64,000 nt of DNA from Prochilodus magdalenae (Eukaryota; Chordata; Actinopteri; Characiformes; Prochilodontidae). The stretch covers positions 738,501 to 802,500 of the forward strand of contig JAMWET010003062.1 in the NCBI GenBank assembly GCA_024036415.1, read 5' to 3'. Within the stretch, counting starts at the first letter, position 1. Each line of letters opens with the position of its first letter. The notes under the pieces were generated by a model. The model had not been told where the DNA came from and made no database searches. It was given only the letters and a program-made list of their open reading frames with translations. The translations under genes and the position numbers were made by a program. Of the stretch, positions 36,901 through 48,640 are shown one piece after another.

Positions 36901-37391
36901 GTGCCTTGTTCATGTACATGTACGGGCTGTTACAAACATTTACACCGCATAGACTGCTGACTTATAAACAAACTGAAGAAGAGACAAAGACAGAAGCTAC
37001 ACAGCTGCTTTCCGTCCCTGCTATGATGACACCCCTGGTTACAGAGTTTTTCATGTTCACACTACAACTCTTATGTCCACATATGCATTTCTGATCACCT
37101 CCAAAAGTAGTTTGAGTGACCAGATTACATGCGTTTCTAAGAAGCATTGGACCCAGTTCTTTACACAGACTCACACTCATTTGAATCTGTAGACTGTAGT
37201 AAATAGGAAAACGTCCCTGTTCAGAAGGATTATGTTATGTTTACAGTGATTATGTACATTGCGATGTATGTAAGTGCATGTGCAGCAGTTTAAATCGGAG
37301 GAATGTGAGAACTGTTACACTATTGGTCTCCCAAGATGGAAACTGATGGACAAAAGATGGCTGGATATGATATAGATATGACATGACAAGA
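33961..37391. other. Long gene-free stretch
   Basis: A CT-rich patch lies at 34,338-34,394 and an A-run at 35,668-35,679. Open frames around 34.0-34.65 and 35.0-35.9 kb are without recognisable domains. 37,040-37,190 (for example CTGATCACCTCCAAAAGTAG) faintly resembles a MITE family with repeated 'TGATCAC' phrases. No gene is supported. Confidence 0.45.
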
Positions 37392-37418
37392 TGAGGAATC
37401 TAGCTGCTAGATTCCTCA
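37392..37418. repeat. Perfect 13+1+13 palindrome
   Basis: TGAGGAATCTAGC, one T, then GCTAGATTCCTCA. All 13 pairs match. The structure could extrude a cruciform or fold as an RNA hairpin, but no neighbouring gene explains it. Confidence 0.9.
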
Positions 37419-37559
37419 GTCTAGCTGAATAAAGCTCTTAAAGAGGGGAGAGCTGACAGTTGATGATATTCTCTGAAGCTCACACTATTTGCTGAAGAGG
37501 CAGTGTCGAACCAGATAGAGATGGAGAGTGTGATGATGGACTCTATTATGGTTACGTAG
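37419..37559. other. Gap before the LINE fragment
   Basis: No identifiable feature. Confidence 0.5.
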
Positions 37560-38115
37560 AACTGGACTAGCATTGCTTGGGGTCAAATTTCTTGTGTTGA
37601 TGCAGGAAATACAAGCACTGCTGGGTGGCCTGCAGTGCTGTGGCTGTCCCATTTGAGATTAATGGTGTTGTATGGTATTTCCCAGGAATTTGTAGGGCAT
37701 ACTACTATCATGTATACTGTTGACCATGTATTTCTAGTGAAGCTGGTGGGGTGGGATTCTTTCTGAAATCTATGGTCACGTCCACCATTTGTTTTGTGTT
37801 TAGTTTCAGGTTGTTAGCTGTGCCCCATGACACCAGCCATGTTACTTCCTCCCTGTACATGGTCTCATCGCTTTTGAGATGAGACTGACCACAGTAGCGT
37901 CATCTGCAAACTAATGCAAATAATTCACTGTTGAAGATGCAGTCACTCTCTCAGTAAAACAGTGCTGAGAGCACACAACCACGTGGAGCACCAGTGCTGA
38001 TGGTGAGAGGGTCTGAAATGTGGTCACTCACCCTGACATATTGTTTTCTGTTAGACACGAAGTTGTGGATCCAGTAGTATACAGATGGTGGGGCATTATT
38101 ATATTCACTTAATCA
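37560..38115 (-). pseudogene. Reverse-transcriptase fragment of an L2/Rex1-type LINE
   Basis: Reading the minus strand from about 38,085, one frame gives YWIHNFVSNRKQYVRVSDHI followed by STGAPRGCVLSALFY and a stop. This is the region just before the catalytic palm motif (family form 'GAPQGCVLSPLLYSL'). A frame change follows, and FADDATVV (about 37,915-37,892) supplies the catalytic Asp-Asp motif. YREEV, an asparagine-leucine-lysine-leucine segment and further palm/thumb sequence follow, down to about 37,750. The FADD...YREEV order is diagnostic for fish L2/CR1-related LINEs, which copy themselves by target-primed reverse transcription. Stop codons and at least one frameshift make it inactive, and both ends of the element are missing. 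Confidence 0.9.
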
Positions 38116-41100
38116 GCACCATCCAGCATAACATCCAACACAAGTGTAAATGCAAGGTGTTAAGTCTTCATGTACTGTAGTACTATGACTTAATTTTAAT
38201 GTGCTAGCACAAAATAACAGTGTTTTCCTTTTCTCATTTTTCCTTCATTTTGACAGTATTTTGGACTGAATTGAAAGCCTAGCCCTGACAGACAGAGTTT
38301 ACCATTGCCAGAACTGGTATAAAGATACAAATAAACAACTGGTCCCAATAAATACATGTGAAATCATAAATGAACTGTTAAGAGTCACCAAAACCTACCA
38401 GGAGGTATGCGACTAATAGGAATCTATGCAAAATATTTGCTCTCTGCAAAAAAACACATGCCTTTTTTCTGTTCAAAGGCATGACATATGTCCAACACTG
38501 TGAACCATTTATTTCTGTTCGGTGTATCATTTATGTGTTTAGGCTTGTTGTACCATGATTTGCATTTTTCTAGCTAGCTTTTTTCTTGCCTGTCAGGGTT
38601 GACTGCAGTTTTTCTGATTTGACAAACAACGTTGAGTCTTCTCGAGTAGGGAGGGGACCTAGCTCAATGCTCTCCATTTACAAGTATTCTCATCTGCTCT
38701 TTACTGACCCTTTGAACCCAAGGCTTTTCATTCAGTCTTTAATATTAGGACTGAGTCACAAACTACAATGAATTAATCTGCAATGGCTATGAAGTAGTAA
38801 GTTACGTAGTTGTGAGAGTGGGGAATGCAAAAGTTCTGAAGATGCAGGTTTTCTTTTCAGCCAAGAAGGAGCAGCTCATATAACTAATCATTTGTTTGTA
38901 GACTAAGATTAACAGGATAAACGAGTGGAGTCAGGTGTGCTTCTGCTTGCTGCTTGATTGAAATGAAAACCTGCAAGCCCTTTGTGGACGAGATTGATAA
39001 CCCCTATTTTAATGGTCTAATGTCTCTAGATGCCCTTTTTATTATCCTGATTGTGTCACACTGACAAGTCCATTTTCCCTTTGGCAACATTGGAGAACTT
39101 TTTTTTTCACAAACGCTGACAGACATTCACAGTAGAATTAGAAAGCATGTATTGGGGGGCAGAGTTATGGAGAAGCAGCTGCTATAGTATAAGCCCCACC
39201 GCCGAACCCCCCACCCCCAACACCCACACACAAGGCTTAATCTCTATCCTGACAAGGGCTCCAGGGCGCCAACACTAATATAGCACAATGAGACTATGGG
39301 GGGATTACAGTAAAGAGTGATGTTCTGTGTGAGGTTATTGTATTTGGAAGCAGCATTTTTTTCAGTTGTAGATGAGATTAAATACACATAATCCTTTTAC
39401 AAGGCCCCCACACTTCATTCCTGGATTTGATAAAGGTTGCCCAATATTCTGTAAGGATTTCAGCTATTTATATCATATAAATTAATGCATTTATGTTATA
39501 TTGTAAACTTGCAGGCGCTCTAAAAACTCAATATTATGGAAACTCAGATGACAAAATTAACGTTAATTAATTGTTGAATCGTGATATCGATGATAGTTCT
39601 GTTACTTTTGTTTGTTCAGCAGTTGTTGGGGTGAGTTAGAAAATTGATGAAAAATATTTGACAAAAGTTTTTATTATTTTTGTTTTGGTAAATGTGTTTG
39701 ATAGTTTCTACCATTATATCATAATAATCTTGGCCCTATGCAGATTTTTCTCTATCGTGTAAGGTCTTGGTGGATTTGCCTAGTGAATTGTGTTTGAGAT
39801 TTGGGTTTAGCAGTGCGCCACTGATCTAACTGCCTGTTCACCCTATCAACAACAGATCATTAGTTCAGTCCTTGGCCATGCTGCACTCATACGTAGCTGG
39901 AAGACTAAGAAAGCAAAATCGGCTTTACTCTCAAATTGGATGATGCGTCCCTTTCCTCACATCACTCAACGCAATGATAGCCAATATGTAGGTCTATTAT
40001 CTCATAACAAAAATACCAACATTTTGAGCTGCCCCGCGGTGTTGGCAGTTTGGTAAGATGTGGTGGCGCTTACCATCTCTTAGTTTATCTGAGATCTTTG
40101 CAAGTAAATGTTCAGTTACATTATTTGAATATGATAAAGTAAAATAATAACTCTTCGCTCCTAAGTATTAACAAACCTGGCCGTCTCTCTGAGAGTGCAC
40201 ACTGCAGCAGTACCTTTAATTCTAATGTGCAGGTCCACGCTGCAACAATTATGCAAAACCAAAAGGTCAAAATTTTACTGTCGCTTCAAATGTAGGCATA
40301 CAACCTAAATCTGTTCCAGAAACCAGAGTAAGCCACTACAAAGCGCCAAAAATAGAGGCCATACATTCTCTTTCTCTGGCTCTGAAGCCCTACTTGGAGA
40401 TCAGACAGAAGCTCATGGGCCAACAAACACTGAATGTAGCAGCCTAGCCAATATTTCTCATTTAGTGCTGTGACTATACAGACCGATTTTTCGGTGTGTG
40501 GTTCAAACCCAAGGGTTTACCCTGAATATGTAGCACTCTGGTAAGGCCTCTTCTATTTAAGACACATAGCTGAGCCAACATTAAGACAGATTTGCACTTG
40601 TATGTGCTTTGGAGCTAGACTGGAAAGTGATTTGTCTTACGCTGGCAGAATGAAATGAGACCATCCAAGGTGTTATGTCATTTACAGCAGCTGCAATAGC
40701 AGGTCTGTTTAGTGCATGAGTTTAGTTACAGCTGTGTGCCATCAGTATACCAGCACATGGTCTCACGGACTACTAGAGTCACTGCATTCTGAGAAAGTGA
40801 ATGTAAGGCCTGAGTCACAAGCTGCTCAGAATTAGATTACATTCGGCTTCACTTCCCAGCATCCCAGACCTAATGCAGAATTGCATGTTTTCCAGTAAGG
40901 CCAACACTGGTCACTACTGCTGCAAAGTCAAACGCATAATGAGGCTTGTAGATCATTTACGACTTATTTAAAGGTTTAGCCTCCAGAGAGAAGCACAGAG
41001 CGAAAGCGGTGGGGGAGGAAAGGGTGTAATGAAATAAAGCAGATTTTATGCTAATTGTGTCCATGCCCAATAAAGTGCACTAGGGCCATTTAGCTTATTG

Positions 41101-41739
41101 ATTGAGGGGGAGCTCTGGAACAGCCATCACTCAGTTCAGGTCAGATTGCCCCCAGAGAACAGGCAAGGGAAAAAAGGGAAAGGAATGCAGTTTGTTCAGA
41201 TGATGATAATGGTGCAAGGTAATGAAATAAAGCGTGATTTGTTTTTTTGTTTTTTTGAATCCATTCCATGCTCCATCTCTATACTTCTCAACCCTCGTCA
41301 AAACATCTGTAGTTGAAGTCTCTTTATGGTGCAGTCTTGAAAAGAAGGACAGCTTAGCACATACCAGAGAGAGGGGTTTGAACTTCTGTCAGGTGTGCAT
41401 GTGTATTCTGTTCCACTGGCCTAGAGCTGTGGCTTATTAGCGTTCCGCTTCTTGCATTATCAGGTTAGCAGCGCCTTTATGTTATTTCATCCACTCTGTC
41501 GTAACCCTCCTCCACACATCCACTTTTTAGTGCCCTGTAACTGGGGTTAGAGGTTATAGGCCACAGGGTGTTGAATATTTTTCTGGTAACAGTAAACCAC
41601 CAAGTCGGGTCATACCAAAACGTTCAGCTTTTGTGCATTAAAAGGAGTTGAGGATAAAAATGTCAAGCAGACGTGTATCTTTGGCTGTGTCTGTCTGATA
41701 GCTGCATGTATGTTCTGTGTCAATATATCACTGAATGCA
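38116..41739. other. Long gene-free stretch
   Basis: No recognised repeat or gene. 38,960-39,330 and 40,980-41,240 are compact, balanced sequences lacking transposon signatures and are the best visual candidates for conserved non-coding DNA in this part. The open frames near 41.1-41.4 kb are unremarkable. Confidence 0.4.
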
Positions 41740-42225
41740 TTTACATACACTTACATTTTTTTATTTTATTTAATAGCTGCAGAAAATCTGATTTTGTCAG
41801 TAATCCATTCACAGTGTTTACATGCAGATAATGGGATTGTGGGTCTAAATGAATTAGGCAGGAATCAGATTTCTGCTTCGCAATCAGTCAGTAAACTCAC
41901 AGAACATAGATATAAACCGAATGTAAAACTCAAACTTTTGTGGCTGTTTTAAAGCAACCTGAAAATACAAACAAATTTAAAATCTTTCATTTCTTCACGC
42001 AGTAGTTAGTAGTTTCAGTGTTGCTCCAAATGCATTGCCATCTTACAATTACAGTCCAAAAGAAATCTGAGTAAGTGTACACATGTGCTGAGAAATCTGA
42101 TTACTGAGCAAAACATTCCGGGTCTATTTTTTCGACTACTGTATTGGATTTCTAGCCCTTAATCCAACCTAATACTGCTGTTTACACAACCTGCTGAATA
42201 ATTAGAAATCTGATTATTATTATTA
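41740..42225. repeat. MITE-like dispersed repeat, copy 1 (related to 61.8 kb)
   Basis: It contains GTGTTTACATGCAGATAATG, AATCTGATTTTGTCAG and AAATCTGAGTAAGTGTACAC followed by ATGTGCTGAGAAATCTGATT. The latter aligns with 61,848-61,891. ATCTGATT and its complement AATCAGAT recur within the element in both orientations, as in palindromic MITEs. It is non-coding. Confidence 0.6.
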
Positions 42226-42343
42226 AACAGTACAGTGCACATAAATGTAATGTTTGTTGTTTTAGCAAAACCTTTACAGGAGACGAAAAAACTTGATTAG
42301 CTTTTAACTGATTATTTTATTACAAACCATTTTATACATATAA

Positions 42344-43038
42344 TACTGTGCAAAAGTCTGAGAATATCCTTTCATTTAATAAGCTTCACTCAAAACAACC
42401 ATCAAGTACAAGTACAGCTGTCAAGAGGCTATTACTACAGCAAATGAACTGAAAAGAAAGAAAAAGAACGAAAGGAATGGAACAATGAAACTGGACCTGC
42501 CGAAGCACTGCAAGACTTTTCAAATGTCTAGAACCATTAATCCAGCATGGTGAAAGGTCAGTGCAAGTTTATATTACAGCATCTGAATTTGATAATTTGT
42601 ATTTGGTTAAAGGTATCATGCAGCACATTCTGGAAAACGTTTGACTTGAAGAAAACCATTGTACAGCAAGATTATGATCCTATTCACACTGCTGAGACAA
42701 TTAAGACGTATCTGTCAGACAGAGCCCGGTGGTGTTTTTAAAACAATGGACTGACCAATCCAGAGTCCAGACCTTGACCTTACTAATTGCATTTGGGATT
42801 ATTTGGCTAATGAGAAGCAGAGAACCGACTTCTAAGACTTAACCATGGAGATGTTTACAAGAAGCATGTCTCCCTGCAGATCTCCTAAATCTGAGCTGAA
42901 GCAAAGGCAAATGACCCTATACCGAATACTAAAAGGTAAATGTATTTTCCTTGAAGCTGAGAAATACATAACTTGTGCTTCATGTTTGTTTTGACTGGAA
43001 ATTGTGTAAACGGGGTGGTCTCTGACTTTTGCACAGTA
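42344..43038 (+). mobile_element. Tc1-like element with well-preserved terminal repeats, dead transposase
   Basis: The ends TACTGTGCAAAAGTCTGAGA (42,344-42,363) and the complement of 43,019-43,038 (TACTGTGCAAAAGTCAGAGA) match at 19 of 20 bases and start with the expected TA. Inside, one + frame reads VQQDYDPIHTAETIKTYL (about 42,660-42,713), corresponding to the QQDNDPKHTAK catalytic segment. In a second frame, QSPDLDLTN and CIWDYL (about 42,759-42,803) replace QSPDLNPIE..LW. Stops and indels interrupt it. The element is about 695 bp, roughly half the family length. Confidence 0.92.
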
Positions 43039-43158
43039 CGCTATGCACATGCATGTGAATGTATTCACAAGTAATTGGTGAGGTCAATGTAGGACAACAA
43101 AACAATCAGGGACCCCATATACCCCCACCATGCATTCTCCTTTATGACCCTCATTCAA

Positions 43159-43159
<1 letters not shown>

Positions 43160-43201
<42 letters not shown>
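43160..43201. repeat. (CA)n microsatellite
   Basis: About 20 pure CA units. Confidence 0.97.
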
Positions 43202-43204
<3 letters not shown>

Positions 43205-44499
43205 TTCAGCTTATCTCCAGTGGAGGTCTCAGGCTCTGCCCCAGTGCTGCTTTACAGCATTTAGCACTAAAGAGCACACACATGCTGTTTTCATATTATC
43301 AGTTATTATACCCACTAGTCTACGCAAACAGAAATTCACTGTTTGTCTGAATGCTTTGAGGGTTTTGAGAGTGTCCTCTGCTGAGATGACTTAGAAAACA
43401 TGACCAAGCTTGTTGCTTGATGATTCAAACAACAGTTCTAACCACTTAGCCTTTCTAGTTTGTTTACATATGCATGCTTTTTTGTCTGTCGCTGAAAGTT
43501 GGTCTCCTAACTTTGTATTAAGGTCTGTGATGAGAGGAGGCTCTTTGGATGCAGGAGTTCCATGTTGAGCGATTGTTCCTTATTCTCAGAGGGAGGTGAA
43601 GAGGTCAAGAACAGATAGAGATAAAAGAGAAGTAACAGGAGCGGTGGTGGAATTTGGAGAAGAAGGTGAGAATGGATGGACATAGAAGAAAAAAGACAAT
43701 GATGGAATAAAGATTCACAGACACCTTTTTTTTTTAAAGCTAAAGTCAAAAATTGACAAAAAATAATTGTTAGATTCTCTAGAGTTTGTCTACAGAGCAT
43801 GTTTGCTAAATCACATTGTAAAATACTTTATACACCAGCAGTTATGGTGTTTCTTTTAAAATATATATTATTCTTCTATACACTTATTCTCCTAAAAATG
43901 TGAAAATAATAATAATAATGTGAATAGTGCTCTGAATACTGCCTTGATTGAATACAGATACTTGATTACTGTGGTTTGGATACATGTTCCCAATACTTGT
44001 ATTCATTACATCTCAACACTGGTTGTAGATCACTGGTTTATTTAAAAATAAAAAACAGGCATGAAAAATGTCATAAAACAATGTTTAAATAATAACTATG
44101 AGAAGCTGAGAAACAAAAGCTTACCATAGAAAAAAGAACTGTTCCAAGAACATCACTGCTGCATGTGAACTAAAAACACAGGTTATTTAAAGCAAACTGA
44201 CGCAAATCTAACTGTAAAGAGCGTTTATTAAATCCAAACCCACGAACATCAGAATCACAAGCATATTAATGTCATGCAGGATACTATTGTTTATACAAAC
44301 CAAGACATATAAGTTAAGATTCTTTTTAATTTAAATTCCAAGATGACACTGGTTTGGTTACATCTTTTAATTCAAGGTTTGGTTCACCTACAAATTTGTC
44401 GTACCTATTCGTATCCGGCTCTGGCGCCATTACTGCTTGAAGCACACACTGCAACACTAAAGAAGCAAACCTTAAACAAGAAGTTTCTTGGTTTCACCA
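43202..44499. other. Gene-free stretch
   Basis: A T-run lies at 43,725-43,734 and (AAT)n at 43,906-43,918. Nothing else is identifiable. Confidence 0.5.
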
Positions 44500-44625
44500 A
44501 AACAGTGGTTTAAAGTCCTCATGGGGCCCCCAGACAGTCCACATTTTTGCTCCCTATGTATTGGGATGAGCAAAAATGTGGACAGTCTGGGTGGCCCTAA
44601 GGACTGGTTTAAGAAACACTGCACC
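44500..44625. repeat. Imperfect palindrome, MITE-like
   Basis: The left arm around 44,513-44,552 (GTCCTCATGGGGCCCCC, then AGACAGTCCACATTTTTGCT) pairs with the right arm around 44,567-44,605 (GAGCAAAAATGTGGACAGTC, then TGGGTGGCCCTAAGGAC), leaving a loop of about 15 bases. The outer flanks CAGTGGTTTAAAG and GGTTTAAGAAACACTG fit a common fish palindromic MITE that ends in 'agtggttctcaaa'. Arm similarity is high, so the copy is young or maintained. Confidence 0.8.
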
Positions 44626-47404
44626 AACCTATAAGCATAGCCTTCATTGTAGCTTGGCTTGTGGCTGAGTAATTGGAAATAGCTTGCAAGAAAACCTGTA
44701 TTCATTTCTTATGGTAAGTGCACTTTGACACGTACCCTACAGAGCTGCCTGGTGGAGACAGTTGAACAAGAGTGGAATCTGTTTTTTAACAAGGCCTCAA
44801 GTCAGCAGAGAGGTCCTAGCTCCCATTTAAGCCTATAATTACTCTCATATGTAAGGTAAACAGTTGGCTGGCCAAAGCACTTGAAACGTTTTACTTCCAT
44901 GATGAACGATAAAGTATAGGGTGCAATTCATCTTCAATATACACATCCAAAAAAAATGATATGATCCTATATTACTGCACATGCATTGCTCATAAATCCA
45001 TTAGAATGCATTTAAATGAGCAATATCACAATACATTGTGTTTTAAGGCATGTATGCTAATCCATGTTTAGACCTATTCATGAGACAAGCCAGTATTTGT
45101 CAAAGCCCATTCTGGCATATTGATACTTCACTGAATGAAATCATGTGTGATGATGGCTGGAATGGACAAATCCCTGCAATTGCTGGACTGCATCAAGAGG
45201 AAAAGGAACCAAATCTGTGTGTTGTTAACACATCTCACAGGATACTAAGAACTTCTTTAAAATCTTTTACTTTCGTTTACCGTCTACCATGTTAGTGTTT
45301 ATTTTAATTCATTCTAATGTTATGTAGTAATGCAAAATTACACCTACTTAGTATTAAACAGTTTTAAAGCTGCATGGTCCTTTATGCATAAGATCTGAAT
45401 ATAGGTTTAAAGGAGCTACTGTGGAAGTGAAGGTGCCTCAGCACTTTCTGATCATGGCTGCAACGGCAACGCTTGAAGCACTCCTTCCACCCCTGCACAA
45501 ATCTTGCCAGAGCATTTGGTAAACGTGCCGTGGATTTCCCCCTACCCGACATGTTGTCTGCTTGCGCACGCTAGAGTGCATCGTTCCATGGATAAAATGT
45601 GGCAATAAAATGCAAGCACGATACAGGAGGACTTAGGTAGGTTGCCGATCCTTTGTGTAACAGTGCTTTAGCCCAGGAATGCAGACAGGCACTCTAGAGT
45701 ATTTATACTAAAAAAAAAAAGGAACTGGGCCTCAATTTAAGCAAGATGCCCACGATACTTTTTACCTGCATAACAGATGGTGACCTCGGGGGCAGCCTTA
45801 GCGTTTTCTCATAAGGCATCCACTTACTGTGGACCAGTGAAGGTGACCTCAAAGGCAACTTCACTTTCATGTAGTTTCATGGCTCGACAAGCTGCAGATA
45901 TACGGTCTACCAAAAGCAAGTGGATTCCTAAGTATATCGTACCCACCAATTCCCCCTCTTTTTGATCTCTACTATAGAGTGAGTCTGTTGATGTGAGTAT
46001 GTCGACTTTGTAAACCAGCATGAAAAGAGACATTCGTAAACAGACCCATGTGTGTGGTGCTGTGGGTTGTATGTGGCCGTTGCGCTGTTAGCGTGTGTGT
46101 GTGTGTGTGTGTCTGGTGGTAAGTGTTGTTACACTGCCCCGTTCGTGTTTACTGTGTGGCTTACGCCCAGGAGAAGACCATGCAGACCACGAAGTGAGAC
46201 TAGAAGACACACGTGCTAATACTGAAGGAAATCGATAACCTGAATACAAACCCTACAGGAGAAAGCGTGAATGTGTTAAGAGGGTGCTCAAGCTGACGCC
46301 CCTACAATTATGTGAGACCGCAGTGCATTTAATGTGAACCGTGTGACACCACAGAAAGAAGGCCCAGCAGTAGATGGAGGGCCAGTGTACTGTCCAGCTT
46401 CCGTTACCACCTCATGTGTGCGTTGCTTCATTCCTCTGCTTTTATTAGAGACAAGATTTTTAGCAAGCTGAATGATGCCCTTGAGGATTGAAGAGAAGAC
46501 CCAAGAGAGCATAAGAGACTCCTCGGAGTACGGAGATACTCCTTCCAAAACCAGACAGACAAAAGATGAAGGTCAGGAAAGAAAGAAGTGATGAGAGTAA
46601 ATACGAGTTTTATACGAGATAGAGAATTGTACTGCTCTGTAGCTTGTTTTGTAGTGTCCTGTTAGCCATGAACATGCTAACATTCTAGCTTGGGTTTGTT
46701 GCCCATAAGGCGTGCCGTAGCATAAAAACATTCCAGTCAATTCGTGTTTTCGATCAGTCCATTTTTTAGCAGAAAAAAATCCACGGAAGCCTTTTAGATA
46801 CATAGTGCTGGGGGGGACTTCTGTTAAAAATAAATAAGCCCCGAATAAATAGCAATGAGCAGCTAGCAGTAGACAGTCTTTCATAGCTATAAATAATAGT
46901 GAATGTAGTATTGGTATTGGTGCCTTCACAACGAACATTTCCTTATTAGTGTCTTTAAGACACATTACACGTTGGCTTTAAAGAACAGCCCATGCCCCTT
47001 CGAGAGCAGGCCTTTTTATAAGTGCAGTAATCAGGCTTTACCATTAAACAAGCAAATCATCTTCTGGCAGATAGACTGCTGGTTCCTGCTCCTTTAATAA
47101 CTATCTGCAGCTTGTTGCATGTCACATCAAGCCTTTTGTATCATTCTTAGAGAAGAGCTATAATACATTCAAATAAGTGAATCCCAGCCCGAGTGGTTTT
47201 GGCAGCATATTTATCTCAGGTTGGTATAGTGGCTTCAGGCACTAGACAACAGGCTATTGTTGTGCAGTGGTACAGTCATATGGGCAAGACTACCAAGATC
47301 AGAAGTGTTGGATGTACATGAGGGTATGGCAGCATGTTAGGTTGGAACATAGGAATATATAGTTGGCTGGTGACCAGTTGGTCCAATTCAATCTAAACCC
47401 CACT
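44626..47404. other. Gene-free stretch with unexplained minus-strand open frames
   Basis: Minus-strand frames at 46,965-46,573 (130 codons), 46,548-46,288 (86) and 46,033-45,824 (69) lie in sequence of normal complexity and are all on one strand, but they have no recognised domain and no clear splice sites linking them. A short (TG)n lies at 46,095-46,113 and an A-run at 45,710-45,720. I do not call a gene. Confidence 0.4.
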
Positions 47405-47605
47405 GTTAAAATGTTAATCTCAATCCTGGTCCTGGAGGCCCTTTGTCCAGCAGGTTTTAGTTCTTTTTCTACTTTAATAAACCTTCTGTAACACTATGAT
47501 GGTTATTGAGCTTATTATTTAGATCAGGTGTGCTGAAAGCAGGCACGATAGCAACTAATAATAGCATGACATCGTCCTCCAGGACAAGAGTTGAGAAACA
47601 CTGGT
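47405..47605. repeat. MITE-like element with inverted ends
   Basis: TCTCAATCCTGGTCCTGGAGG (47,418-47,438) is mirrored by CCTCCAGGACAAGAGTTGAGA (47,577-47,597), with 18 of 21 bases matching. The interior is AT-rich and non-coding. This arrangement is typical of a very common otophysan palindromic repeat. A related fragment follows at 47,640. Confidence 0.8.
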
Positions 47606-47639
47606 GTAGATAACAAGTCTCAGTGAATATATATAGATG

Positions 47640-47760
47640 TTCTAGTGCAGTGGTTCTCACTTCTGGTTCTGAAGGATCAATTGCCTTGCACCTATTTGTG
47701 CTTTCCATGGTTATGTTTACTGGCTGATTAGTTGGATCAGGTTTTGCAGGTAAAAAAGAG
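47640..47760. repeat. Partial copy of the same MITE-like family
   Basis: CAGTGGTTCTCACTTCTGG, then TTCTGAAGGATC, corresponds to the start of the element at 47,405, with a diverged interior (TGGCTGATTAGTTGGATCAG). Confidence 0.6.
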
Positions 47761-47850
47761 AACTGATGAGGATAAACAGTGACAGACAGAAACTGAAAAC
47801 AGTCATAAAAAAAGGCCCCGCTGCAGCAATGCAGTCGAAAAGCAAAATCT

Positions 47851-47876
47851 AGAAAAGAGAGAGGGAGGGAGGGAGG

Positions 47877-47919
<43 letters not shown>

Positions 47920-47930
47920 TGAGAGAGTGA

Positions 47931-47975
<45 letters not shown>
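47851..47975. repeat. (GA)n / (GGGA)n microsatellite
   Basis: GAGGGAGGGAGGGAGG leads into about 95 bp of GA repeat with AAAG and GTGA interruptions. The 175-codon minus open frame entering it is partly artefact. Confidence 0.97.
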
Positions 47976-47976
<1 letters not shown>

Positions 47977-48369
47977 CTTTTAAATATCATAAACAAACAT
48001 TTATGCTAATAAAAATGGGGGGCTGCAAAGTAAAAATGTAAACATGTAGATTTACAGATAGTCGACATTCCCTCAAATGGGGGGGGTGCTATATAGTGGT
48101 GGGTATAGTATTTAGTTGCAGAGTGCTCTGCAGTCTGACGTGGCTTTAGGGCTTAGTTTGATTCTGGGTTTTGATGAATAGCTGTTTACAAATTGGACAT
48201 TTGAAGAGTTGCTATACTAACCACATGAACTATACTGATAAATGAGCTTCCCTCATGCAGTGCCTCAGACGGAGTGAAATAGATGGCCCCCAGATGGCCC
48301 CAGTTACGGCCTCTTGTATTCAGGTCGGTTCAGTTTAACCTTATTACCATTTAATTCATATGAAAGTAC
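47976..48369. other. Gap
   Basis: A short duplication of AGATGGCCCC lies at 48,282-48,301. Otherwise nothing identifiable. Confidence 0.5.
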
Positions 48370-48640
48370 TTTATGTCCAAAAGTATGTAGACACAGCATT
48401 CTAAATTTAGGTACTTCACACTGAATTCAGTGCGGCCATAGCTGACACAGGTATTTAACTGTGCACAAACACCGTAACAGCTTATTTAATCTTCATAGAA
48501 AAGCAAAGTCAATGAAATGGAACGGTCTTAAGGAGCCACTTATAAACCTAAAGCAACCGTGCCCAATGCCAACCACCCAACACAGAGCTGGGCATTGGTA
48601 GCATTAGTGATCCAGAACTAATCACCCAACATCAGTTGTT
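48370..48640 (+). mobile_element. Deleted Tc1-like transposon copy
   Basis: TTTATGTCCAAAAGTATGTA and GACACAG form the terminal sequence. Farther in, CCAGAACTAATCACCCAACA and TCAG (about 48,611-48,634) correspond to the segment just before SVPDLTNAL at the transposase end. The middle is largely missing or unrecognisable. Confidence 0.65.
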
